A stretch of DNA of 64,000 bases from Lysobacter terrestris (GTDB taxonomy: Bacteria > Pseudomonadota > Gammaproteobacteria > Xanthomonadales > Xanthomonadaceae), in NCBI RefSeq assembly GCF_014489475.1, contig NZ_CP060820.1, positions 3,084,098-3,148,097 of the forward strand, written 5' to 3'. Shown one piece after another: positions 40,893 to 50,800 of this stretch (position 1 is its first letter; each line of letters begins with the position of its first letter). Both the position numbers and the translations under genes were made by a program. The notes below the pieces were generated by a model, which was given only the letters and a program-made list of their open reading frames with translations, was not told where the DNA came from and did no database searches.

Positions 40893-41690
40893 ATGGGCAG
40901 GCGGATGCTGCAGGTCAATCTCAATCGTGGGGGAGCGGGTCCGCAGTTGCCGAGAATGGCGCTGCGCGAAGCGTTCGACAGCGCACTGCCGGCGCCGGAC
41001 TGGCTGTCCGTACCCGCGGCAGGCGTGCACGTCGCCCTGTTCGACCTGCACGACTGGTGGCCCTGGCTGGCCGACGCCTACACCATGCTGGACGCCGCGG
41101 AAGTGCGGCGCGTGCAGAGCCGTCGCGTCGTTTCGGACCGGCATCAGCTTGCGCTGGGTTATTCGCTCCATCGCCTGTTGCTGGGCAAGGCGCTGGAGTG
41201 CGATGCCGTCGACGTGCCGATCCGGCGCGATGCCAAGGGCGGCCCGTATCTGGCGGGCAATGCCGTCGCCACCAGCCTGAGCCATGCCGATCATTGCGTG
41301 GCCGTGGCGGTTGCCGCTTCGGGCCGCGTGGGCGTGGATGTAGAACTGGCGGCGCGCGCGCCGGTGGTTCCCGAGATTGCCGAACGCGTATGCCACCCCG
41401 CGGACCATGCCGGCATGGCGGACCTGCCAGGCCTGGCGCGCAGCGAAGCGATGCTGGCGTTGTGGGTGCGCAAGGAAGCCTTCCTGAAAGCCGCCGGCAT
41501 CGGCCTGCAACGCGAGATGCAGACCTTTGCCGCGCCCGACCACGCACTGCTCGCCTTGCCCAGCGGCGGCATGACCCGGGTGCGGATGCTGGACACCGAT
41601 CCGCTCTGGGTTGCGGCGGTTGCGAGCGCTCCCGAACTGCCGGTGGAAAGCGCGGTGCTGCGCCCTCTCACTTCGATTGCAGTGACCTAG
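40893..41690 (+). CDS. 4'-phosphopantetheinyl transferase (Sfp type)
   Basis: This 265-residue Sfp-superfamily enzyme would transfer phosphopantetheine from CoA to carrier-protein serines. The signatures VGVDVELAARA (about residues 149-159, metal-binding Asp/Glu) and WVRKEAFLKAAGIGL (about 190-204, catalytic Glu/Lys) are intact. Its length fits Sfp/EntD-type enzymes serving NRPS and PKS rather than the short AcpS. It stands 3.2 kb upstream of a hybrid NRPS-PKS with three carrier domains in total in the next two synthetase genes, which it most likely activates. An internal ATG at 40905 is a possible start. Confidence 0.88.
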   Translation: MGRRMLQVNLNRGGAGPQLPRMALREAFDSALPAPDWLSVPAAGVHVALFDLHDWWPWLADAYTMLDAAEVRRVQSRRVVSDRHQLALGYSLHRLLLGKALECDAVDVPIRRDAKGGPYLAGNAVATSLSHADHCVAVAVAASGRVGVDVELAARAPVVPEIAERVCHPADHAGMADLPGLARSEAMLALWVRKEAFLKAAGIGLQREMQTFAAPDHALLALPSGGMTRVRMLDTDPLWVAAVASAPELPVESAVLRPLTSIAVT

Positions 41691-41838
41691 CGCCAACGGT
41701 TGCCGGGTCGACATGGCAGGCCGAACGGCCGTCGCCGCACGATTCCCGCGTTAGCTCCAGACAAGCCGGCTCGTTCGGACGCCGCCATTTACGCGTGAAT
41801 CCGGGTTGGGGGGCCGGGATCCTGCGCGGAGGACACAC

Positions 41839-43233
41839 ATGAGCACCGCACTCGCCAGTCGTAAAAGTCGTGCCCTGCTGCTGCTCTGGCTGGCCGAACT
41901 CGGCCTGCTGATGCTGGCCGTGCTGCTCGCCGCCTGGTTGCGCTTCATGCGGGATCCCGAGGGATTCGTGCTGTTCTTCGAGTCGGCATTGCCGAGGGCG
42001 TTCGTCTTCGCCGCTCTCATCACCGTGTCGATGGTGGCCTTCGGCCTCTACCAGGTGCACGTGCGGCACAACCGCATGGAGTTCGGTGTCCGCCTGGTGC
42101 TGTCGTTCGCCTTCGCCGGCGTCGCGCTGCTGGTGCTGTATTACCTGATCCCGGCGACCTATATCGGTCGCGGCGTGCTGGCGATGGCGCTGGCATTCGG
42201 GATCGTGCTGGTCGGTGCGTTGCGCCTGGTCGTCGATCGACTGTTCAAGACGGACGTATTCCGCCGCCGTGTCCTCGTACTCGGTGCGGGGTCGCATGCG
42301 GACATGATCAACAGCCGGCTGCGCCGCAACGCCGACCGTCGCTCGTTCGTCGTGGTCGGGTTCCTGCCGATCCCGGGCCAGCCCGTGCATGTCGCGGAGA
42401 AGCTGCTGCTCAATACCGACTTCTCGTTGTCCGAGATCGCGGAGTGGTTGCAGGTGTTCGAGATCGTGGTCGCACCGGACGAGCGCCGCGGCGCGCTGCC
42501 GATGGAAGAGATGCTGAAGTGCGCGCAGCGCGGCATCACCATCACCGACCTGTCCACGTTCTTCGAGCGTGAAGCGGGGATGGTCAAGCTCAACGTGGCC
42601 GATCCGTCATGGCTGGCGTTCTCCGGCGGCTTCGATCATTCCATCCCCAGGCGCCTCAACAAGCGCTTCTTCGACCTGGTCGCGGCCGGCGCCCTGTTGC
42701 TGGTGGCGTGGCCGTTCATGCTCGCGGTGGCGGCCTGCATCGCGCTGGAATCGCGCGGTCCCATCTTCTACCGGCAGGAACGCACCGGCGAGAACGGACG
42801 CACGTTCCACCTGATCAAGTTCCGCAGCATGCGCGTCGATGCCGAAGCGGACGGCGTGGCCCGCTGGGCCAGCCAGAACGACGATCGCACGACCCGCGTT
42901 GGCCGCATCATCCGCCTGTCGCGACTGGACGAACTCCCGCAGCTGTTCAACATCCTGCGCGGCGACATGAGCTTCGTCGGCCCGCGCCCGGAACGCCCGC
43001 AGTTCGTCGATATGCTCAGCAAGGAAGTGCGTTACTACAACGTCCGTCACTGCGTGCGGCCCGGCCTCACCGGCTGGGCGCAATTGCGCTATCCGTACGG
43101 GGCGTCGGTGCAGGATGCCGAGGAAAAGCTCACATTCGACCTGTTCTACGTGAAGAACCACGGCCTGGTCTTCGACGTGCTGATCCTGCTGCAGACGGTC
43201 GAGGTGGTGCTGTTCCACCGCGGTTCGCGCTGA
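41839..43233 (+). CDS. Polyprenyl-phosphate sugar transferase (EpsB/WbaP-like, TIGR03013 type)
   Basis: This 464-residue initiating glycosyltransferase has N-terminal membrane helices (about residues 10-135), a central nucleotide-binding-like domain (VLVLGAGSHADMINSRL, about 150) and a C-terminal bacterial sugar-transferase domain (about 270-464). The latter contains KRFFDLVAAGALLLVAWPFM, GPIFYRQERTGENGRTFHLI, KFRSMRVDAEADG and DELPQLFNILRGDMSFVGPR. It would place a sugar-1-phosphate on undecaprenyl phosphate. A GGAGG ribosome-binding site precedes the ATG at 41839. The subfamily is that seen in exopolysaccharide/exosortase-associated loci. Confidence 0.9.
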   Translation: MSTALASRKSRALLLLWLAELGLLMLAVLLAAWLRFMRDPEGFVLFFESALPRAFVFAALITVSMVAFGLYQVHVRHNRMEFGVRLVLSFAFAGVALLVLYYLIPATYIGRGVLAMALAFGIVLVGALRLVVDRLFKTDVFRRRVLVLGAGSHADMINSRLRRNADRRSFVVVGFLPIPGQPVHVAEKLLLNTDFSLSEIAEWLQVFEIVVAPDERRGALPMEEMLKCAQRGITITDLSTFFEREAGMVKLNVADPSWLAFSGGFDHSIPRRLNKRFFDLVAAGALLLVAWPFMLAVAACIALESRGPIFYRQERTGENGRTFHLIKFRSMRVDAEADGVARWASQNDDRTTRVGRIIRLSRLDELPQLFNILRGDMSFVGPRPERPQFVDMLSKEVRYYNVRHCVRPGLTGWAQLRYPYGASVQDAEEKLTFDLFYVKNHGLVFDVLILLQTVEVVLFHRGSR

Positions 43234-43274
43234 CGCCTGCTGGCGCCAGCGCCGCCGGTGTCATGGCACCGGTG

Positions 43275-44063
43275 TCATGGGGCGTGCGGCGAAGCCGCCT
43301 GCACCGATGACGGAGCGGTCGGTGACGGCGCATACATCGTTTCTTCCGCCGCTGCGCCTTCGAAATGGAGCTGCACGTCGCCGAAACGGCGCGCGAGATG
43401 GCGCAAAAGCGCATGGATCAGCAGGATCGCGCCGGCCATTTCCATGCTTTCCTCCAGCGTCACCAGCAGGTGGAATCCGAGCGTGCGGTAGCCGTGGCCT
43501 TCCCGCCACCAGCCCTCGATGAGTTCCACACCCACCGCGCCGCCCAGGTAGACAGCCGCCGCCGTCATCAGCGCGAACATGGTCCTGCGCGGCAGGCGCA
43601 GCAGGAATGGCAGGAAGTACGCGCCCAGTACCGCGATCATCCCCAGCGCCGGGATCACCCACGCGAAATAGAAGATGCCCAGGTGGCTTCCGCCCTTGCC
43701 TCCGCCGAGGAGGTGGCGCATCGGTTCGATGATGCGCTCATGCAGGGCGAGGTTCTCGTCCATCGCCATCACGGTGAACCCCAGCGCCAGCAGCTGCCAC
43801 TTGCGCCCGTCCCTGGAGTCGCGCTCGAGCGTGGCGACGAACAGCAGCACGATCGCGTCCGCAAACAGCAGGAAGGTGGAGAACAACGCCGGAATGCTCT
43901 CTTCCTTGTCCAGGCTCAGCAAGGCGAAGCCGGTGACGTATTCCTGCTGCGAAAGGATCCAGTAGGACGCCAGGCTCAGGCTGACCACGGCCAGGAACGC
44001 GGCCACCAGGGCCAGCGGCAGCGTGACGGCCCAAGGGTTGATGGAGACTTTCCTGATGTCCAT
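43275..44063 (-). CDS. Unknown polytopic membrane protein
   Basis: This 262-residue protein has about six hydrophobic segments: residues 12-38, 55-75, 85-102, 130-155, 165-185 and 215-232. No family is recognised with certainty. A conserved-looking polar motif MDENLALHERIIEPM lies between helices 3 and 4, and LLVTLEESMEMAG is a second acidic stretch near the last helix; both could line a membrane active site or metal site. The ATG at 44063 has GGGGA upstream; ATG 44084 and GTG 44102 are alternatives. It points leftward, toward the EpsB-like gene, inside the otherwise rightward locus. Confidence 0.7.
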   Translation of the reverse strand: MDIRKVSINPWAVTLPLALVAAFLAVVSLSLASYWILSQQEYVTGFALLSLDKEESIPALFSTFLLFADAIVLLFVATLERDSRDGRKWQLLALGFTVMAMDENLALHERIIEPMRHLLGGGKGGSHLGIFYFAWVIPALGMIAVLGAYFLPFLLRLPRRTMFALMTAAAVYLGGAVGVELIEGWWREGHGYRTLGFHLLVTLEESMEMAGAILLIHALLRHLARRFGDVQLHFEGAAAEETMYAPSPTAPSSVQAASPHAP

Positions 44064-44199
44064 GAATTCATTCCCCGCGTTCATAGGAGGCCCATGTTTC
44101 ACCGGGCCTGTTCAGGAGAACGGGACGATTGCCGCGCATCGGTCATCGGAGTGTCACGACAGGCGGAACCTGTCGCCGGCGGTCACGAAGCTGAAGCTG

Positions 44200-44625
44200 C
44201 TAACGGAGCCACTCGCCTGATGCGACCGCCAACAGGACGAAGAGCAGGACGAGCAGGAGGACCGCCACCCAAAACGCGATGCGTGGCGGCGGGCGGCTGT
44301 CCGGCGCCGCGGGCGCGGCGCGTTCAGCGGGGGTGCGCGACACGACGGGGTAATGCGAACGCACCGGCGTCGCCATGAAACTCCCCGGCGCCGCGCCGGG
44401 AAGGCGCCCATAACGTCGATGGAATCGGGTAGCGCTGGTGTACAGCCAGATCAGGTTGCGCAGCATGGCGACCGACTCGGGCGACTGCACGCCGCCGCTG
44501 CGATTGGGCTGCAGTTCCGAGATCCGCCGGCGGTAGGCGAGCTGCAGCTCTGCAAGGCTGCAGTTGGGCCTCAGCCCGAGTTCGGAATAGAGCAGCGTCA
44601 GGTCAGGCGTCAGGTCTGGCTTCAT
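44200..44625 (-). CDS. J-like membrane-anchored protein without HPD
   Basis: This 141-residue protein starts with a helical region like the first two helices of a J domain (LLYSELGLRPNCSLAELQLA, then YRRRISELQPNRSGG). It continues through a Pro/Ala-rich linker to a single C-terminal membrane helix (about residues 118-138, IAFWVAVLLLVLLFVLLAVA). The HPD tripeptide needed to stimulate Hsp70 is not present; QPN stands where HPD would be. A tail-anchored adaptor is possible. It diverges from the NRPS-PKS gene across 227 bases. Confidence 0.6.
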   Translation of the reverse strand: MKPDLTPDLTLLYSELGLRPNCSLAELQLAYRRRISELQPNRSGGVQSPESVAMLRNLIWLYTSATRFHRRYGRLPGAAPGSFMATPVRSHYPVVSRTPAERAAPAAPDSRPPPRIAFWVAVLLLVLLFVLLAVASGEWLR

Positions 44626-44852
44626 GTCATGGCGTCCCCTGTCCTTATCGTAACGCGCGATCCGGAGCTGGGAAGGGCATCCCCCATGCAGCCGATTGCC
44701 ATGGCCGCCAGCCCATGCCCAGAACGTTAGTGACGGTATCAGGGCGATCTTCATGTCCCTTCGGCCTCATGTGAATGCCGGTAGGGCGCGATCGGTGGGC
44801 ATCACGAGGCGGAGCACGCCTTGGGGGGTGCAGGCGCGGGGAAGGAAACGGC

Positions 44853-47800
44853 ATGAACCAGCTATCCGATATTTCGTCATCGCGCCGCCCGCCGTCCGAC
44901 GAAGCCTGCATTACGCAACACATCGAATACCAGGCGGCGATGCGACCGGATGCCATCGCCGTGACGTGCGACGGCACGCACCTGAGCTATCGCGAACTCA
45001 ACAGCCGGGCCAACCAGCTCGCCCATCGCCTGCGTGCGCTCGGCGTCGGCCCGGAAACCCTGGTCGCGATCGGGCTGGAACGCTCGCTCGAAATGGTCGT
45101 GGGGCTGCTTGGCATCCTGAAGTCGGGCGGTGCCTACCTGCCGGTCGACCTGGCCTATCCGCGCGATCGCGTGCAGTTCATGTTCGAGGATGCGCGCCCC
45201 GCGGCGCTGCTGACCTCGTCCACCCAGCGCGATGCGCTCCCGGCCACGGACGTGCCGACGTTGCTGCTCGACGACTGGAGCGCATTCGCTGCGGAACCTG
45301 CGCACGATCCCGAACCCGTCGCATCCCCCGACAACCTTGCCTACGTGATCTACACCTCGGGATCGACCGGCAAGCCCAAGGGCTGCCAGGTGACCCATGC
45401 CAACGTGGCGCGCCTGTTCACATCCACGCATCACTGGTACGGCTTCGGCGCGGACGACGTGTGGACCTTCTTCCACTCGCACGCCTTCGATTTCTCGGTG
45501 TGGGAGATCTGGGGCGCGCTGGTCTACGGCGGGCGCGTGGTGGTCGTTCCCTACCTGGTCAGCCGTTCGCCGGAAGCGTTCCACGCACTGCTGCGGAGTG
45601 AGCGCGTCACCGTACTCAACCAGACGCCGTCGGCGTTCCGCAACCTCATCCATGCCGACCTTGCCTCTGCCACGCCACCTGCCGACCTGGCCCTGCGCCA
45701 TGTGATCTTCGGCGGCGAAGCGCTGGAACTGCAGATGTTGCGCCCGTGGTTCGATCGCCACGGCGATGAACACCCGCGCCTGGTCAACATGTACGGCATC
45801 ACCGAGACCACGGTGCACGTCACCTATCGCCCGATCGGACTCGTCGAACTCGACCGCAATGCCGGCAGCGTGATCGGGGAACCAATCCCCGATTTGCGCC
45901 TGTTCGTGCTCGATCCCGACCTGGTCCCGGTGGCCACCGGCGAAGTCGGGGAGATCTACGTCGCCGGCGCCGGCGTGTCGCGCGGTTATCTCAATCGCCC
46001 CGAGCTCACCGCCGAACGCTTCTTCGACTGGCAGTCGCCCGCCGGCGAAAACGAGCGCCTGTACAAGACCGGCGACCTCGCGCGTCCGCTGGAAGACGGC
46101 GACCTCGAATACCTCGGGCGCAGCGACCACCAGGTGAAGATCCGCGGTTTCCGCATCGAAACCGGCGAGATCGAAAGCGTGTTGGCGCGGCACGAATCCC
46201 TGCGCGCCTGCGCGGTGATCGCCCGCACCGACCTCGGCGATGGCGATGCGCGACTCGTCGCCTACGTGGTGCCGGTGGGCGCATCACCGTCGCAGGCCGA
46301 ACTGCGCGCGCACCTCGCCGGCAGCTTGCCGGACTACATGATCCCCAGCGCATTCGTCGAACTCGACGCGTTGCCGCTGACCGAGAACGGCAAGCTCGAC
46401 CGCCGCGCCTTGCCGGCACCGGCCACGCAGCGGCCGGAGCTCGCTTCGGCCTACGAACCACCAATGGGACCGCTGGAAACCCTGCTGTGCGATGCCTTCG
46501 GCGCACTGCTGGCGATCGACGAGGTCGGCCGCAACGACAACTTCTTCGAACTCGGCGGCGATTCGATGCTGGCCACGCGGCTGCTGCAGCGGGTGGCGCA
46601 GGCGCGGGATCCGGGCAGCGTGATCCCGACGGCGTTGCTGTTCCGCAATCCGACCGCGGCAACGCTGGCGGTATCGCTGGAAGGCCGGGCCGATGCGGCG
46701 ATCGATCCGACCCGTTTTGCGGCCGCTCACCGTCACAGCGAAACGCTGGCGTCCGAGCCGATCGCCATCGTCGCAATGGCCGGGCGCTTCCCCGGTGCCG
46801 CCGACGTCGAGGCGTTCTGGCAGAACCTGTGTGAAGGCCGGGATTCGATCACGTTCTTCGCGCCCGCCGAACTCGATCCGGGTGTCAGCGAACGCGACCG
46901 CAACGATCCCGCCTACGTTCCCGCCCGCGGCATCATCGACGGCGTGGAGCAGTTCGATGCCGCGTTCTTCGGCATCGGCCCGAAGGAAGCCGAACTCATG
47001 GATCCGCAGCAGCGGATTTTCCTGGAACTCTCCTGGGAATGCCTCGAGCGCGCGGGCCACGTGCCGGATGCGTCGGGGCCGGTCGGCGTCTTCGCCGGCA
47101 TGTTCAATGCGAGCTATTTCCAACGCCACGTCGCCGCGCATCCGGAGCTGGTCGACCGCGTCGGCGCCTTCACCGTCATGCTCGACAACGAGAAGGATTT
47201 CATCGCCACGCGCGTCGCGCACAAGCTGAATCTCACCGGGCCCGCGATCAGCGTGCACACCGCGTGCTCGACCTCGCTGGTGGCGATCTGCCAGTCGATC
47301 GACAGCCTGCGCCTGGGGCAGTGCGACATGGCGCTGGCCGGTGGCATCACCGTGACGTGCCCACCGCGCAGCGGCTATTTCCACCAGGAAGGAACGATGC
47401 TGTCGCCGGACGGGCATACCCGGCCGTTCGACGCGGAGGCCGGCGGCACGGTGTTCAGCGACGGCGGTGCGGTCGTGCTGTTGAAGCGGTTGTCGGATGC
47501 GATCGCCGATGGCAACCAGGTGTTCGCGGTCATCCGTGGCGGCGCGGTCAACAACGACGGTAGTGGCAAGGCCAGCTTCACCGCGCCGAGCAGCGAAGGC
47601 CAGGCAGCTGTGATCGCGATGGCACATGCGCGTGCGCAGGTCGATCCGCGCAGCATCAGCTACGTCGAAACCCATGGCACCGCGACGCCCGTCGGCGATC
47701 CGATCGAGATCGAGGGCCTGACGCGCGCGTTCCGGCGTGGAACCCAGGACGTGGGCTTCTGCCGCGTCGGTTCGGTGAAGAGCAACGTCGGGCACCTGGT

Positions 47801-50800
47801 GATCGCCGCGGGTGCCACCGGCGTGATCAAGACCGCACTGGCGCTGACCGAGCGCCGCATTCCCGCCACCGCGCATTTCACCCGGCCCAATCCCGCCATC
47901 GACTTCGCCGGTTCGCCGTTCGTGGTCAACGCCACGCTGAGCGACTGGCCCACGGGCAACGAGCCGCGGCGTGCCGGCGTGAGCTCGTTCGGCGTGGGCG
48001 GCACCAACGCGCACGTGGTGCTGGAGGAAGCACCGGCACTGCCCGCATCCGAACCGGCCCAGGGCCCGCAACTGCTGGTGCTTTCCGCGCGCACTCCGGC
48101 GGCGCTGGCGCGCGCGGCGACGCGGTTGGCCGATCATCTCGAAACCAACACCGACAACCTTGCCGACGTCGCCTGGACGCTCGCGATCGGACGCAAGGCG
48201 TTCGCGCATCGCATCGCCGTGGCGGCCGATGGCATCGCCAGCGCGATCGAACAACTGCGCAGCGCGGAAACCGCCGCGGCGATCGCCCGCACGCGACCGG
48301 CGCGGCAGAGCGACGTGGTGTTCCTGTTCCCGGGGCAGGGCGCGACCTATCCGGGCATGGGACGCGAACTCTATGAAAGCGAGCCCGCGTTCCGTGTCGC
48401 CTTCGACGACTGCATGGAGGCGCTGCGCGGGGAAGTCGACTTCGACCTGCGCGAGCGCATGTTCGCGGACGAGCCCGAGGCGATGCTGCCGACAGCGGTC
48501 ATGCAACCGGCCACCTTTGCCATCGAGTACGCGCTGGCGCAGTTCTGGATGAGCCATGGCGTCATGCCGGCGGCGATGATCGGCCATAGCGTCGGTGAAT
48601 TCGTCGCCGCCACCATCGCGGGCACACTCGCGCTCAAGGACGCGCTGCGCCTGGTCGCGCGCCGCGGCGCCCTGATGCAGGCGCAACCCGCGGGCGGCAT
48701 GTTGTCGGTGCGGATGCCGCTGGAGCAACTGCTGGCACGACTGCCGGCGGAGCTGTCGCTGGCGGCCGAGAACGCGCCGGGCAACTGCGTGGTGTCCGGT
48801 GCGCTGGAGGCGATCGCGCGCTTCCAGGCGCAACTCGAAGCCGACGGCATCGCCTGCCGCGCCTTGCGTACGTCGCACGCGTTCCATTCGCAGATGATGG
48901 AGCCGGTGGTGGCGCCGTTCCGTGCCGAAGTCGCGGCGCTGACGCTGGCGGCGCCGCGCATTCCCATCGTTTCCACCGCGACGGGGGATTGGCTCGACGC
49001 CGCGCAGGCCACGTCGCCCGATTACTGGGCCGCACACCTGCGCGAACCGGTCCGCTTCGCCGCCGCGCTCGGGCGCGTCGCGGACACGCCGGCGCGCGTG
49101 CTGCTCGAAGTCGGCCCGCGCGCCACGCTAGCGGCGTTGTCGCGCCAGCATCCCGACGTGCAGAAGCAGCACCTCGCAGCCATTGCGACGCTGGCGGACG
49201 CGCCATCGGCCGAAGCGACGAATCTTCGCCTCGCGGCGGGACAGCTGTGGGCGCGGGGCGTCGCGCTGGATCCGGACATGTTCGACCGTCGCCATGCGCG
49301 TGCGCGGGTACGGCTGCCGACGTATCCCTTCGAGCGGCAACGCTACTGGGTGGAAGCGGGCGCAGCCGTGGCATCGAACGTGGTGCCGCATCCGACCCTG
49401 GCGGCCGTCGCAATCGACGCTGAGCAACCGGCCGCCCCGGTCGAGATGCCGGTGCCTGCCGGCGCGGATCGCCTCACCGGCCTGGTGGCGCGACTGAAGG
49501 ACGTGTTCCAGGAAACCGCGGGCTTCGACCTTGCCGACGCGGACGGCACGGCAAACTTCATGGAACTCGGGCTCGACAGCCTGATGCTCACGCAGGTCTC
49601 GCTGCAGTTGCAGAAGGCGTTCGCGGTGAAAGTCAGCTTCCGCCAGCTGATGGGCGAGTGCAGCAGCATCGACAGCCTCGCGGCGATGCTCGATGCGCAG
49701 ATGCCCGCCGAACCCGACCGCGGCGTCCAGCGCGCCACCGGCGAAGCCAGCGTCGCAGCGGCGCCGGCGCAGGCGGAGCCCCGGGACCCCGCCAGCGAAG
49801 AAGCGGCATTGGCGCACACGCATTACGACGTCAAGAAAGCCTTCGGCGCCATCGCCCGGATCGACCACAGCCACGGCCATGCGCTGAACGAGTTCCAGCG
49901 CGCCCGTCTCGACGCCTACATGCAGCGTTACCTGGCGCGCACCGGCGGATCGAAGGCGCACACCGGCGCCCACCGCGGCCACTTGGCCGATCCGCGCGTC
50001 GTCAACGGCTTCCGACCGCTGACCAAGGAAATCACCTATCCGATCGTCGTCGACCGCTCCAAGGGTTCGCACCTGTGGGATGTCGACGGCAACCAGTACG
50101 TGGATGCGATCAACGGCTTCGGCATGAGCCTGTTCGGTTGGCAACCGGACTTCGTGCTCGAAGCGGTGAAGCAGCAGCTCGATCGCGGCTACGAACTCGG
50201 GCCGCAACATCCCTTGGCCGGCGAGGTCGCGCGGCAGATCTGCGAATTCACCGGCCACGACCGCGCCGCCCTGTGCAACACCGGATCGGAAGCGGTGCTG
50301 GGCGCGCTGCGCATCGCGCGCACGGTCACGGGACGCGAGACGATCGTGCTGTTCACCGGCTCCTACCACGGCATCAACGACGAAGTGATCGTGCGCGGCA
50401 CCAGCCGGCACACCGCGGTGCCGGCCGCGCCGGGGATCCTGCGCAACACCTCCGAGCACGTGCTGGTGCTCGACTACGGCACCGCCGGGTCCATGCAGGC
50501 CATCCGCGAACGCGCGCACGAGATCGCCGCGGTGCTGGTGGAGCCGGTGCAGAGCCGGCGCCCCGATTTCCAGCCGGTCGAGTTCCTGCGCGAGCTGCGT
50601 CAACTCACCCGCGATGCCGGTGCGGTACTGATCTTCGACGAAGTCGTCACCGGATTCCGTTCGCACCCGGGCGGGGTGCAGGAACTGTTCGGCATCCGCG
50701 CCGACCTGTGCACTTATGGCAAGGTCCTCGGCGGCGGTTATCCGATCGGCGTGATCGCCGGCCAACGTGAGTACATGGACGCGCTGGACGGCGGCGACTG

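Noticed and set aside
39908..40924. Upstream extension of the imuB frame
   Set aside because: It reads out of frame through imuA and past the LexA box; imuB starts at 39907.
43250..43282. Short direct repeat of CCGGTGTCATGG
   Set aside because: Two copies of 12 bases at the end of convergent genes; no sign of a mobile element or regulatory array.
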